A stretch of 64,000 nucleotides of DNA from Peteryoungia rhizophila (GCF_004912145.1 NZ_STGT01000002.1:806001-870000); one strand, 5' to 3'; shown: positions 17,787 to 27,995, numbered from the stretch's first letter. Program-made: numbers and translations. The notes: generated by a model not told the origin, from the letters alone.

Positions 17787-18703
17787 CAGCCCGCGCTCCT
17801 ATTGACCGCGGGCGGCATGCCCGACAGGTGCATGTGAACGGCGACGAGGGCCTCGGAGGCGAGGCGATCGGTGCGGTTGTGGGTGAAGCTCCAGCCCATG
17901 CGGCGGAGCTGATCCGACATCGTGGCACGCCGGGCGAGATAGGCCTGCTGGTAGTCTTCGCGCAGCGTTTCGGCGCGACCGGAGGTGAGCTTCTCGCCGG
18001 TCTCAGGGTCGGTGAACTCGGTGCGGCCGGTATAGGGGAAGGTTTCTTCTGCGGGATCAGCGACCTCGACCACATGACCCCGCAGGCCTCGGCGGGCGAG
18101 CGGCGTGATGCGCTCCATCACCCGGTCGGCATCATCGAGAAAATCGCCGATCAGCACGATGTCGCTCGATCCCCGGATCATGCGGGTGTCGGGCAGGCCC
18201 TCGGTGATGGGCGCATGCATGATGGCGGTTGCCAGCCGTTCGGCGGCATTGCGGGCGGAAACAGGCTCCATGATGCCGGGGCAACCGATGCGTTCCCCTG
18301 AGCGGGCGAGGATTTCGGCGAGTGCCAACATCAGCACGAGCGCGCGGCTTTCCTTCGAGACGGACCCCAGCGTCGACTTGTACATCATCGAGGGTGACAT
18401 GTCGGCCCAGAGCCAGACGGTGTGGGCCGCTTCCCATTCGCGGTCCCGGATATACATGTGGTCATCGCGGGCGGAGCGGCGCCAGTCGATGCGGGCATAG
18501 CTTTCGCCATCGGCATAGGGGCGAAACTGCCAGAAGTTCTCGCCGATGCCGCGCTTGCGGCGGCCATGCCAGCCGGCGATCACGGTATTGGCGATGCGGC
18601 GGGCTTCCACCATGCAGTCGGGAACGAGCACGGCGCGCTGGCGGGCGCGGTTCAGCACTTCGCTTCCGGCTGTCTGCTCGACGATCTGGCCGATCGATGC
18701 CAC
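17786..18703 (-). CDS. DUF58 domain-containing protein
   Basis: A 305-residue protein of the DUF58 family, with the characteristic RRKRGIGENFWQFRPYADGESYARIDWRRSARDDHMYIRD region near residues 47-87, followed by a vWA-like domain (DMSPSMMY). DUF58 proteins accompany MoxR ATPases. It uses a GTG start at 18703; GGAGG lies 10 bases upstream (minus strand), which supports that choice. It is 16 bases downstream of moxR and overlaps the DUF4159 gene, so it sits inside one operon. Confidence 0.9.
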   Translation of the reverse strand: MASIGQIVEQTAGSEVLNRARQRAVLVPDCMVEARRIANTVIAGWHGRRKRGIGENFWQFRPYADGESYARIDWRRSARDDHMYIRDREWEAAHTVWLWADMSPSMMYKSTLGSVSKESRALVLMLALAEILARSGERIGCPGIMEPVSARNAAERLATAIMHAPITEGLPDTRMIRGSSDIVLIGDFLDDADRVMERITPLARRGLRGHVVEVADPAEETFPYTGRTEFTDPETGEKLTSGRAETLREDYQQAYLARRATMSDQLRRMGWSFTHNRTDRLASEALVAVHMHLSGMPPAVNRSAG

Positions 18704-18719
18704 GCGGATAAGGCCTCCG

Positions 18720-19733
<1,014 letters not shown>

Positions 19734-19893
19734 GGTCTGCTCCAATTGGTTTGGCCGGGTCCGGCGAATCGAACGGACGCGCGAAGGTGCATGTTACTGA
19801 AACTAACTTATTGGCCAGAGGACGGCTGACAAGGACGTTTCGAATGACTATCTCGTGACTGTTATAAGCTAAAGACAAAACCGGGACTCAAAG

Positions 19894-20517
19894 ATGGCAC
19901 GCGATACCCTGAAGGCGACGACAGATGCGGCGGGGCTCGCCGCGCTGATTTCGCGCGCGTCAGCGCAAACATCGGGCGGAAAGCCGACACTACCCCCGGT
20001 GGAGCGATGGGAACCGCCATTCTGCGGGGATCTCGACATGGAAATCCGGGCCGACGGGACCTGGTTCTACATGGGGACGCCGATCGGCCGGGAGCCTCTG
20101 GTGCGCCTGTTTTCGACCGTATTGCGCAAGGACGAGGACGGGAAGACCTATCTCGTCACGCCTGTGGAAAAGGTCGGGATCCGGGTCGAGGATGCGCATT
20201 TCATCGCCGTCGAGATGAGTGTGACGGAAGAAGCGGGTGAAACGGTGCTAACCTTTCGCACCAATGTCGGCGATGTGGTCGAGGCGGGGCCTGAGCACAA
20301 GCTGCGTTTCGAGGTCACCGGCGAGAGCCACGAGCTCAAGCCCTATCTTTTCGTCCGCGGACGGCTGGAGGCACTGGTGTCACGTGCCGTGATGTATGAT
20401 CTCGTCGCACTCGGCGAGGTTCTCGATGTCGAGGGGCGGGCGATGTTCGTCATCCGATCGCGCGGCGTCGTCTTCCCCGTCATGCCTGCCGACGAACTCG
20501 ATCGACTGTCGCGATGA
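19894..20517 (+). CDS. DUF1285 domain-containing protein
   Basis: A 207-residue soluble protein matching DUF1285: it has the conserved CGDLDMEIRADGTWFYMGTPIGREPLVRLFSTVLRKD region near residues 44-79 and YLVTPVEKVGI after it. The biochemical function of the family is unknown. It heads a plus-strand operon with nudL and cca, each overlapping the next by ATGA, a gene order often seen in rhizobia. The region upstream (19734-19893) is the divergent promoter region shared with moxR. Confidence 0.9.
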   Translation: MARDTLKATTDAAGLAALISRASAQTSGGKPTLPPVERWEPPFCGDLDMEIRADGTWFYMGTPIGREPLVRLFSTVLRKDEDGKTYLVTPVEKVGIRVEDAHFIAVEMSVTEEAGETVLTFRTNVGDVVEAGPEHKLRFEVTGESHELKPYLFVRGRLEALVSRAVMYDLVALGEVLDVEGRAMFVIRSRGVVFPVMPADELDRLSR

Positions 20518-21146
20518 GCCTGATGACGTTTACCGCCGAGGATTTCCGTCGCCGGGCGCTGGAACAGGTGGGAGCGCCGCTCGAACATGCCTGGCGCGAC
20601 CATGGCGACCATGTGCTGAACCGCGACAGCATTTTGCAGATCGAGCAGCTGAGGCTGAAGGATGCGGCGGTCCTGATCGGGGTGATCGACGATGTCGATG
20701 ACGCGCGCATCATTCTCACACAACGCACCAGCAAGCTGCGCAAGCATGCCGGCCAGATAGCCTTTCCCGGTGGCGGAATCGACGACGACGATGCATCGCC
20801 TGAAGAGGCGGCGCTGCGCGAGGCGGAAGAGGAGATCGGGCTCGACCGGCGCTTCGTCGAGACGGTCGGGCGGTTGCCGCAATATCTGTCGGGCACGGGA
20901 TTTCGCATTCAGCCGGTGCTGGGTGTCGTCCAGCCGGGGTTTGTCCTGACGCTCAATCCTGACGAGGTGGACAGCGTCTTCGAGGTGCCGCTTTCCTTTC
21001 TGATGAACCCGGCCAATCATCGGCAGGACAGCCGGATGTGGCAGGGGGCTGTCCGGCATTTCTACGTGATGCCCTATCGGGAACGGTATATCTGGGGCAT
21101 TACGGCCGGGATCATCCGCACGCTCTATGAAAGGCTCTATGCATGA
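20514..21146 (+). CDS. nudL: CoA pyrophosphatase (Nudix, NudL-like)
   Basis: A 210-residue Nudix hydrolase of the CoA-pyrophosphatase type, which splits CoA into 3',5'-ADP and phosphopantetheine. The characteristic LTQRTSKLRKHAGQIAFPGGGID segment near residues 62-84 precedes an intact Nudix box with REAEEEIGL. The start overlaps the DUF1285 stop and the stop overlaps the cca start (both ATGA), so the three proteins should be translationally coupled. Confidence 0.9.
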   Translation: MSLMTFTAEDFRRRALEQVGAPLEHAWRDHGDHVLNRDSILQIEQLRLKDAAVLIGVIDDVDDARIILTQRTSKLRKHAGQIAFPGGGIDDDDASPEEAALREAEEEIGLDRRFVETVGRLPQYLSGTGFRIQPVLGVVQPGFVLTLNPDEVDSVFEVPLSFLMNPANHRQDSRMWQGAVRHFYVMPYRERYIWGITAGIIRTLYERLYA

Positions 21147-22399
21147 CCAATCTTGCCGATCGCGACTGGTTTCAGGAGCCGGGATTGCAGACGCTGATGG
21201 GCCTGCTCAACAGCGGCGGTGCGGAGACGCGGGTGGTCGGCGGCGCGGTGCGCAACAGCCTGATGGGGCTTGCCGTTGGCGATATCGATCTCGCAACGAC
21301 GCTTCTGCCGGAAGAGGTCAGCGGACGGGCGGCGGCCGCGGGCATCAAGGCCGTGCCGACAGGCATCGAGCATGGCACAGTGACGCTTGTTATCGGCGGC
21401 AAGGGCTATGAGGTGACGACGCTGAGGCGTGACGTCGAGACGAACGGGCGGCATGCGCAAGTCGCGTTTGGCGCGACCTGGCAGGAGGACGCTGACCGGC
21501 GGGACCTTACCATCAACGGGCTTTATGTCGGCGTCGATGGCGAGGTGGTCGATCTTGTCGGGGGATTGAAGGATATCGAGACAAAGACGGTGCGCTTCAT
21601 CGGCGATGCCGAACAGCGGATCGCCGAGGATTATCTGCGCGTGCTCCGCTTCTTCCGGTTCTTTGCGCATTATGGCAGCGGACGTCCGGATACGGACGGG
21701 TTAAAGGCCTGCGCTCGGGCGCGGGCCCAACTGAAGACGCTTTCGGCAGAACGGGTTTGGAGCGAAGTGAAAAAGCTCTTGTCCGCGCGCGATCCGGGAA
21801 GGGCTCTGCTCTGGATGCGGCAGTCGGGCGTGCTGACCGAAATCCTGCCGGAGACAGAGAAATGGGGGATCGACGCGATCCCCGGCCTGATCGCGGCCGA
21901 ACAGGCGCTCGGCTGGGAGCCGGATGCGCTCTTGAGGCTCTGCGCCATGGTGCCTAAGGATGCGGCACGGCTGGTGGCACTGTCGGAGCGGCTGAAGCTT
22001 TCCAATGCCGAGGCACTGGCGCTCGACCGCTTTGCCCGGGCGCCGAAGCCGCAGGACACGGTGACGGACGTCGCCTTCGACCGCGATCTCTATCGCTTCG
22101 GCAAGGACGGCGTGATCTCGGTGCTGAAGCTGGAGTTGGCGTCTGCCCGCGCCCGGGCGGAGGTAGATGTGAAAGCCATGGCCCGCAGCGCCCGGCTGTT
22201 CGCGCTGCTGAAGAGGGCAGAAGGCTTCGTGCGGCCGATCCTGCCGATCAAGGGCAGTGACGTGCTTGAGGCCGGCCTTCCGGCCGGTCCCAAGGTGGGT
22301 GAAATCCTCGGCAAGCTCGAAGAAGGCTGGATCGCCTCCCAGTTCAATCTCAGTCGTGAGGATCTGCTCGCGCGGCTCGAGACGCTGGTCAACACCTGA
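21143..22399 (+). CDS. cca: CCA tRNA nucleotidyltransferase / poly(A) polymerase family
   Basis: A 418-residue class II nucleotidyltransferase that adds or repairs the 3' CCA of tRNAs. The N-terminal catalytic head shows RVVGGAVRNSLMG and the metal-binding DIDLATT (residues ~30-55), then RRDVETNGRHAQVAFG and ERIAEDYLRVLRFFRFFAHYG-like family segments. Length and the helical C-terminal body fit alphaproteobacterial enzymes. It is the last gene of the DUF1285-nudL-cca operon and converges with the DUF1059 gene. Confidence 0.93.
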   Translation: MTNLADRDWFQEPGLQTLMGLLNSGGAETRVVGGAVRNSLMGLAVGDIDLATTLLPEEVSGRAAAAGIKAVPTGIEHGTVTLVIGGKGYEVTTLRRDVETNGRHAQVAFGATWQEDADRRDLTINGLYVGVDGEVVDLVGGLKDIETKTVRFIGDAEQRIAEDYLRVLRFFRFFAHYGSGRPDTDGLKACARARAQLKTLSAERVWSEVKKLLSARDPGRALLWMRQSGVLTEILPETEKWGIDAIPGLIAAEQALGWEPDALLRLCAMVPKDAARLVALSERLKLSNAEALALDRFARAPKPQDTVTDVAFDRDLYRFGKDGVISVLKLELASARARAEVDVKAMARSARLFALLKRAEGFVRPILPIKGSDVLEAGLPAGPKVGEILGKLEEGWIASQFNLSREDLLARLETLVNT

Positions 22400-22420
22400 C
22401 TTTCTTCCGCGACCACGCCG

Positions 22421-22609
22421 TCAGGCCGGATTCGGCTGCTCGTCGCGGATGCGTTCCTTGATGTGGTCCACCATCGACGGTCGGATGACGTCCTCGCCAT
22501 GGGTGGCCCGCATATGCTCGACCGCGCGCCTTGTGACTTCGGCCTCCTCCTCGGCACGGGTGTGCCAATCACAGCCAGGAACCAGAGTTCCGCATTCGAA
22601 GCGTTTCAT
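22421..22609 (-). CDS. DUF1059 domain-containing small protein
   Basis: A 62-residue protein of the DUF1059 family: KRFECGTLVPGCDWHTRA near the N-terminus with conserved Cys and His residues, then an EEEAEVTRRAVEHMRATHG helix. The family is small, of unknown function and possibly metal-binding. The ATG at 22609 has GGAGGAG directly upstream at good spacing, which favours it over the GTG two codons earlier. Confidence 0.85.
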   Translation of the reverse strand: MKRFECGTLVPGCDWHTRAEEEAEVTRRAVEHMRATHGEDVIRPSMVDHIKERIRDEQPNPA

Positions 22610-22680
22610 GATCACTCCTCCATAGTCGCCTCAAAGAGGCGTAATGGCTGAGGCCCGTGTTTTGTTTCATAAGGTCGCGC

Positions 22681-22708
22681 AAAAAAAATGCCCGCACGGG
22701 GTGCGGGC
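22681..22708 (-). terminator. intrinsic terminator of the 91-residue hypothetical gene
   Basis: On the minus strand GCCCGCAC - CCC - GTGCGGGC (8-pair perfect stem, 22690-22708) is followed by eight T (complement of 22681-22688 after CAT). This is a textbook Rho-independent terminator 33 bases after the stop at 22741. Confidence 0.9.
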
Positions 22709-22740
22709 AAGTCATTTTCGACGCGGTGGATTCTGTTTGA

Positions 22741-23016
22741 TCAGTCGGGCATGGCCCAGGCGTGGAACACAGACCTTGCCTGCGTCTTGCTGCCACGATG
22801 GGCGCCGCTTTCGACATCGTTGGCGGCAACGCGATCGGTCATGTCGCGGCCGGCAAGGCCCAGACGTACCTGCTCGACGAAATAAGAATGGGGCAAATCA
22901 ACATCACTCGACGCACGCAACTCTTCTGCAAGACGATCGATCAGTTGGGGCGCTTCCATAGCGCGGTCGGCGGGGTCACTGACGCGGGACGCAGACACTG
23001 AGCTGAATGGGGTCAT
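22741..23016 (-). CDS. hypothetical protein, 91 residues
   Basis: A short protein beginning TPFSSVSASRVSDPADRAMEAPQLIDRLAEELRAS. The middle is acidic and likely helical; no known domain is recognised and there is no signal or membrane segment. Gene status is supported by a strong ribosome site (GAGGAGGAG upstream of the ATG at 23016) and a textbook terminator after the stop. It stands alone between the DUF1059 gene and hemF on the same strand, separated by intergenic DNA on both sides. Confidence 0.75.
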   Translation of the reverse strand: MTPFSSVSASRVSDPADRAMEAPQLIDRLAEELRASSDVDLPHSYFVEQVRLGLAGRDMTDRVAANDVESGAHRGSKTQARSVFHAWAMPD

Positions 23017-23187
23017 CGCAATCTCCTCCTCGATACTGCGTGAGGCCGCAGAATGGCCTCGTGCCGGAGGGAGCGCAATGAAAACTGTCAAGTTGCCCGC
23101 ACACAATCGCGTAAGCGGTGGAAATGTCCCGCCATTCTTTTCTGTGAATTGGCGTGTGGATAACCGTGACAGCGGTAACCCGCCCGA

Positions 23188-24102
23188 TCAGGGGTAGCGC
23201 ACGAGCGGAGGTAGCGAAGACAGGATCGATTCGACATTGCCGCCGGTCTTAAGGCCGAAGATCGTGCCCCGGTCGTAGAGCAGATTGAACTCCACGTAGC
23301 GGCCGCGGCGGACGAGCTGTTCCTCGCGATCCTCGTCGGTCCAGGGATTGTTGAAATTGGCGCGCACGATCTTCGGATAGACGAGATTGAAGGCGCGGCC
23401 GACATCCTGGACGAAGGCGAAATTGGCGTCCCAGCCACCCTTCTCCTCCTCCGGCGTGAGCCAGTCGAAGAAGATGCCGCCTATGCCGCGGGCCTCGTTG
23501 CGATGGGGCAGAAAGAAGTATTCGTCGCACCACTTCTTGTAGGCGGCATAGTCCGCGACGGCGGGATGGCGCTCGCAGGTGACTTCCATCGCCCGGTGGA
23601 AGAGGCGGGTGTCCGGATCGTCCTCAGTGCGTCGGCGATCGAGCACGGGGGTCAGGTCCGCACCGCCGCCGAACCACTGGCTGGATGTCACGACCATGCG
23701 GGTGTTCATGTGCACGGTCGGCACATGTGGATTGACCGGGTGGGCGATGAGCGAAATGCCGGAGGCCCAGAAGCGGGGGTCTTCTTCCGCACCCGGCATC
23801 TGCTTGCGGAATTCGGGCGAGAATTCGCCATGCACGGTCGAGGTGTGCACGCCGACCTTTTCGAAGACGCGGCCATACATCATCGACATGCGGCCGCCGC
23901 CGCCCTTGCCTTCCTCGCGCTGCCAGTCCTTTGCCTGGAAACGACCGGGTTCACGGTCCGCCATCGGGCCGGTCACTTCCTGCTCCAGGGTCTCGAGGGA
24001 TGCGCAGATGGCGTCGCGCAGGCTTTCGAACCATGCCCGGGCGGCCAGCTTCTTGTCCTCGATATCGGCAGGCAGGCCCTTTTTGAGAACCGGTCGCTCC
24101 AT
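23188..24102 (-). CDS. hemF: oxygen-dependent coproporphyrinogen III oxidase
   Basis: A 304-residue HemF, close to the usual ~300. It decarboxylates coproporphyrinogen III to protoporphyrinogen IX in haem synthesis, using O2. Family motifs include [37 protein letters not shown] and the C-terminal [24 protein letters not shown]. The ATG at 24102 has GGGGAAG upstream; the frame stays open 9 codons further. It stands alone and is divergent from the 86-residue hypothetical gene. I found no convincing FNR-type box before it. Confidence 0.95.
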   Translation of the reverse strand: MERPVLKKGLPADIEDKKLAARAWFESLRDAICASLETLEQEVTGPMADREPGRFQAKDWQREEGKGGGGRMSMMYGRVFEKVGVHTSTVHGEFSPEFRKQMPGAEEDPRFWASGISLIAHPVNPHVPTVHMNTRMVVTSSQWFGGGADLTPVLDRRRTEDDPDTRLFHRAMEVTCERHPAVADYAAYKKWCDEYFFLPHRNEARGIGGIFFDWLTPEEEKGGWDANFAFVQDVGRAFNLVYPKIVRANFNNPWTDEDREEQLVRRGRYVEFNLLYDRGTIFGLKTGGNVESILSSLPPLVRYP

Positions 24103-24254
24103 GTCTTCCCCCACTATGCCCTTTGGCAACTCTCTCGAGTGACAGGAATATCAGGTGAAATCCCGGGCGACCATATGGGGGTCGTCGTGTCCCCGGAAAA
24201 TCGACTCGCGTTCCGGTTTCGACTGCATTAATCTGAAGGCCTGCGAGGTGTTTC

Positions 24255-24515
24255 ATGACGAAGATGCCCGGCCCGCCGTCTTTCAATGGTCTGAAAAAGC
24301 GCATTGCCGACCACCGTGCCGGTACCGCCGGGCGCGTGGGCGGGCACTTCGTGCGCGAGACCTATTGCCTGACCCGGGAAGAGGCCCGCGCCAAGGCCCG
24401 CGAATGGTTCGACACCTTTCCGAAGGCCGCCTACTGGACCGAAGTAGAGAGCTGGCGCCAGATCGAGGGGGACCAGATCGAGTTCACCATGCGCCGGCTG
24501 CCGTCGGCGGATTGA
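24255..24515 (+). CDS. hypothetical protein, 86 residues
   Basis: A small basic protein (PGPPSFNGLKKRIADHRAG...) with an RETYCLTREEARAKAREWFDTFPKAAYWTEVESWRQIEG core rich in aromatic residues. I do not recognise a named family, but the codon use and composition look like a genuine conserved gene. The ATG at 24255 is used; another in-frame ATG at 24264 is possible. It is divergent from hemF with about 150 bases between starts. Confidence 0.7.
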   Translation: MTKMPGPPSFNGLKKRIADHRAGTAGRVGGHFVRETYCLTREEARAKAREWFDTFPKAAYWTEVESWRQIEGDQIEFTMRRLPSAD

Positions 24516-24669
24516 TGGTCGGATGGCTCGATACGGTGAAAGCGGCAATCCCCTAAAATTCTAACCTTCCACGAAAGCCAATCACAAAGCCTTGCCGCTA
24601 ACCTAGTCGATACACAGCCGGGATGATGCCGGTGCGGGATCGACATGACATGCGACACAGGATTTCCTC

Positions 24670-25623
24670 ATGAGTTCAGATTGGCTGACGCCGTCCTTGG
24701 CCAACCCGGCATCGATGGCGAGGGCCTCGGCGTCTGCGCTCGAAAGGACCACGAGACAACCCGTAGCAGCGCCGGCACCCGAGACGGTGGCGGACACTGC
24801 CGCATACTGGTCGATCTCCACCACGATGCGCCCCGGCAGCCTGCCGATGGGCAGCGTCCAGGAAGCCAATGACATTGCGGTTGCCGTCACCGACACGGCA
24901 GCACTCGGCCTGGAGCAGGCGACTGATATCGTTGCGCGGATCCAGCAGAAGCTGGTTCTCGCAAAGGCCGTCGGTGCCGATCGGGAAGGCATCAATGCCG
25001 ACATTTCCCAGATGAAAGCCGATCTCGGCGCTTCGATCGACGAGAGTGCGTTCAATGGCGACAACTGGCTGAAGGTGGAGAGCGGCGGGCGGCCGAAGGT
25101 CGCGTCTTTGATCGCCTCCGTCACCACGGGTGAGGATCGCAGCCTGTCGATCAACATGGTCGATTTCGACACGGCAAGATCGACGCTCGTGTCCCGGCAG
25201 GACGCTCGGGACGGGACGCTGACCCGTGCCTATGCAGGCTCGACGCTTGGCGGTGTGCCCTACAATTACTTCCTCATGGATGCCGGCTCGCGGGAGCCGG
25301 TCGAAGCCGGTGCGCGTGAAATCCGGCTCGACAGCCGCACGACCAGCGACGAGATCGACGGCATGATCTCCTCCCTCAACCGGGTGCTGATCGACATGGT
25401 CGGTGCCAGTGCGGACGTGAACACCACCCGCAACCAGGTGACCGGTGGCGGCCTCGGTATTCAGGCGATCCAGGGGGCTTCGGAACTGGGCGTGAGCCGA
25501 ATGGTCGACAGTGAACTCAGTGAGCAAGGCGTGCGGCTGATGGCCGAGCGGGTTCAGGAGCAGCTGCAGTCCTCGCCCCTCAACATGGCCAATGTCTCGA
25601 TGACGGCGTGGTTGAAAATCTGA
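24670..25623 (+). CDS. orphan flagellin-like protein with a shortened N-terminus
   Basis: A 317-residue protein with clear flagellin segments: TAAYWSISTTMR near residue 44, LEQATDIVARIQQKLVLAKAVGADREGI-type helix near 80-108 and SAFNGDNWLKV near 129-139, plus a C-terminal helical tail (VQEQLQSSPLNMANVSMTAWLKI). A normal rhizobial flagellin starts with a long hydrophobic-heptad helix before AYWSI; here this is replaced by ~43 unrelated Ala/Pro-rich residues. No other flagellar gene is near. It may be a degenerate flagellin or a repurposed relative; whether it polymerises cannot be told. Confidence 0.8.
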   Translation: MSSDWLTPSLANPASMARASASALERTTRQPVAAPAPETVADTAAYWSISTTMRPGSLPMGSVQEANDIAVAVTDTAALGLEQATDIVARIQQKLVLAKAVGADREGINADISQMKADLGASIDESAFNGDNWLKVESGGRPKVASLIASVTTGEDRSLSINMVDFDTARSTLVSRQDARDGTLTRAYAGSTLGGVPYNYFLMDAGSREPVEAGAREIRLDSRTTSDEIDGMISSLNRVLIDMVGASADVNTTRNQVTGGGLGIQAIQGASELGVSRMVDSELSEQGVRLMAERVQEQLQSSPLNMANVSMTAWLKI

Positions 25624-25647
25624 CCGCAAGACACTGATCCGGAATCG

Positions 25648-25680
25648 AAAAGGCCCGCTTCGCGCGGGCCTCGACGTTTT
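25648..25680. terminator. bidirectional terminator between the flagellin-like and hydrolase genes
   Basis: AGGCCCGC (25651-25658) and GCGGGCCT (25664-25671) pair perfectly around TTCGC. Four A before it serve as the T-tract for the minus-strand gene ending at 25696, and CGACGTTTT follows on the plus strand for the flagellin-like gene ending at 25623. Confidence 0.75.
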
Positions 25681-25695
25681 GACTACCTTGCATCG

Positions 25696-27012
25696 TCAGG
25701 TCTTCGGGCGGGTCCGCTTGCCACGGCTGCGCGGCAGCGGGACCATGATCGGTGTCGCGGGTTTCCGGCCTGATGGGGCGGGTTTGTCGCCTGGGGACGA
25801 TGGCTCGGCCTTTGCCGCGCGCGTGACTTCGACCGCTGCCGGAGGTTCGTCGACCTGGGCCGAGGGAGGCGGTGTCGCGGCTTCGACCTCGACAGGTGTC
25901 TCCGGTTCGGGTTCGACCATCGGCGGGAGGCTGGCTTCCTCTTCGATGACGGGCGGGGCTGCTTCTTCGACGGCCTCGACTACCTCCGCTGGTTCTGCCG
26001 CTGCTTTCGTTGCGGCTTGCAAGAGCGGCGCTTCCTCGGCCTGTGCCGGCGCGCTTTCGGCAAGGGGGGCCTCGGCGTTCAGGATCTCGACGAGGATCTT
26101 CGTCACCGCAAGAGCGGTCGGCAGATCGGTATTGGTCGAGTGGCCGCAGAAGGGCACCTTGATGTCGGCTGAAATTTGCGGGCGCGAGTTCATTTCACCG
26201 AACCAGTCGAGTTCGCCGACGACATCGATCACCTCGGTGAAGGCTTCCGGCATCTTGATGCGTCCGCCGAAGGTGACGACGCGGGCGGTCTGGGTCAATG
26301 CTTCGAGGCGGCCCGGATCGCTCTCCTTCAGGGCATAGAGCGCATCGGCGATGACGCGGTTGCCGCGGGAATGGCCGGCGATGAGGGTGAAGGATAGGCT
26401 GGGGTCGGCGAGCAGGGTGGCCACCGTATCGGTGTCGAGACCGGTTCGACGGTGGGTGTCGGTCTCCTCGTCACGCTTGCCATAGGCGCCGAGCTTTGGA
26501 CGACCGACGACGTCGTCGATCACTTCGAGATTGCTGCGGATATGGCCGAGCCAGCCGAAGAGAAAGGCACCGCCAATGGCTTCGTTGACGATGTCGCCAA
26601 GGCCGTAGCCCGAGACGACGGCGGCCACGGGCGCGCCGATCGCGTCTGCCACGTTGCGGGCAAAGGCAGCAGCCCCGATCGCCGAACCACCAATGCCGGC
26701 GACGGCCATGGCGCGCACGTCCTTACCCCCGCGCAGGCGGAACTCGTTGACACTGTCGCAGAGGGTGAGCATGCCACCGCCGGTCGGCGGGACGATCATG
26801 ATCAGGCCTTCGGAGGCGATGCTGTCGCTGATGTAAAAGGTTTCGTCTGACGTCAGCGCCTTGACGTCATAGTAGAGGGCGTCGATGCCGGTATTGCGGA
26901 GCCGCCAGGGCTCAAGCGCTGCGTTGCGCATGGTGCGGTGCCGGACGCGCTCGGGGAAGCTCAAGGATCGGGCGAACTGGGTCAGACCCAGGGCGAATGC
27001 TGTCTCGAACAT
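25696..27012 (-). CDS. alpha/beta-hydrolase-fold protein with a long Ala/Pro/Glu-rich C-terminal tail
   Basis: A 438-residue protein. The first ~300 residues look like an alpha/beta hydrolase, with the nucleophile elbow AGHSRGN near residue 200 and a MIVPPTGGG oxyanion-type segment near residue 72. From ~residue 303 the sequence changes to a ~110-residue acidic, Ala/Pro/Glu/Val-rich stretch and ends in a very basic segment (RSRGKRTRPKT). This resembles polymer- or nucleic-acid-binding tails of granule-associated proteins, but that is inference. The ATG at 27012 has GGGAG upstream. Function unknown. Confidence 0.65.
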   Translation of the reverse strand: MFETAFALGLTQFARSLSFPERVRHRTMRNAALEPWRLRNTGIDALYYDVKALTSDETFYISDSIASEGLIMIVPPTGGGMLTLCDSVNEFRLRGGKDVRAMAVAGIGGSAIGAAAFARNVADAIGAPVAAVVSGYGLGDIVNEAIGGAFLFGWLGHIRSNLEVIDDVVGRPKLGAYGKRDEETDTHRRTGLDTDTVATLLADPSLSFTLIAGHSRGNRVIADALYALKESDPGRLEALTQTARVVTFGGRIKMPEAFTEVIDVVGELDWFGEMNSRPQISADIKVPFCGHSTNTDLPTALAVTKILVEILNAEAPLAESAPAQAEEAPLLQAATKAAAEPAEVVEAVEEAAPPVIEEEASLPPMVEPEPETPVEVEAATPPPSAQVDEPPAAVEVTRAAKAEPSSPGDKPAPSGRKPATPIMVPLPRSRGKRTRPKT

Positions 27013-27165
27013 GACGTCATCTCCCGTTTTGCTGCATTGCAGCATAGCGCATTGCGGGTGAATTAGCAATTGCCGCTGGACGTGCCTATGCCGTCACGAC
27101 CAAGTCATCCTAGTCGAGACAGAAGCTCTGCGCCTTGACTTCTGTCTGTTCGGGGAAATCCGGGC

Positions 27166-27624
27166 TCAGATACCGGTTTGGCGGAGCGCTTCTCCTGCGA
27201 TCATCGCCGCCGACATGGCGACGTTGATCGAGCGCTGGCCTTCGACCATCTTGATAATGATGCGGTGATCGGCCCGGTCGTGCACGTCATCGGGCACTCC
27301 GGCGCTCTCGCGGCCGAAGAGGAGGATGTCGTTCGGCAAGTATTCGAAGGTGGTGTAGGGCAGGGCGGCCTTGGTAGAGGCGAGGACGAGGCGGCGCCCC
27401 TCGGAGAGGCGCCAGGCGTCGAAGCGATCCCAGTTGACATGCCGGGTCATGGCGACGCTCGCGAGGTAGTCCATGCCAGCGCGTTTCAAGTTCTTGTCGG
27501 AGAGGACGAAGCCGGCGGGCTCGATGATGTCGACCTGCAGGCCGAGACAGGCCGCGAGCCTGAGGATCGTGCCGGTATTGCCAGGTATGTCGGGCTGGTA
27601 GAGGGCGATGCGGAGGTTGGACAT
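27166..27624 (-). CDS. trmL: tRNA (cytidine(34)-2'-O)-methyltransferase
   Basis: A 152-residue SPOUT-class methyltransferase that 2'-O-methylates the wobble base of certain tRNA-Leu species. The family motifs are present: ALYQPDIPGNTGTILRLAACLG at the N-terminus, LLFGRESAGVP and the knot-forming C-terminal MVEGQRSINVAMSAAMIAGEAL. The length matches TrmL from other bacteria (~155). The ATG at 27624 is fixed by the SNLRIALYQPDIPGN start; longer readings are unlikely. It is divergent from the ABC exporter at 27996. Confidence 0.93.
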   Translation of the reverse strand: MSNLRIALYQPDIPGNTGTILRLAACLGLQVDIIEPAGFVLSDKNLKRAGMDYLASVAMTRHVNWDRFDAWRLSEGRRLVLASTKAALPYTTFEYLPNDILLFGRESAGVPDDVHDRADHRIIIKMVEGQRSINVAMSAAMIAGEALRQTGI

Positions 27625-27995
27625 GGGAGGGTTGATAAGCGATCCTGGCAAGACGCTCAAGCACAGCATTGACGGGGTGCCGGGTGGCTGTGATCGGAGT
27701 GCAACAGTTGCGGCGGAATGTCTCGTTCGCGGCAAAAGCCGGCTGGCCAATTTCGGCGTCCCCCGATAGAACAGGGCTCTTGTTCCACACGCACCAGGGA
27801 GGGCCATCGATGGATCTATTCGGTATTTCGCGCCAGCCCCGATTTATGGCTGCTGCCGCCTGAGGGCGTCACACCCTGCGTATTTTCCCAAGCTGAATCA
27901 TCCTGCGGCCGCAACTGGCCTCAATCATTGACTATTCGCGTGTCTGAGTCGCCCATTGTCCGGCGTCGTATGCGCGCCATTTCTGGAGACTTTCC
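27625..27995. other. gene-free divergent region between trmL and the first ABC exporter
   Basis: About 370 bases that should hold promoters for both flanking genes. The only coding-like item is a 17-codon plus-strand frame at 27810-27863 (MDLFGISRQP...) with AGGGAGGG six bases before its ATG. No homology is recognised, and it may be chance or a short leader. No tRNA or strong hairpin was seen. Confidence 0.5.
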
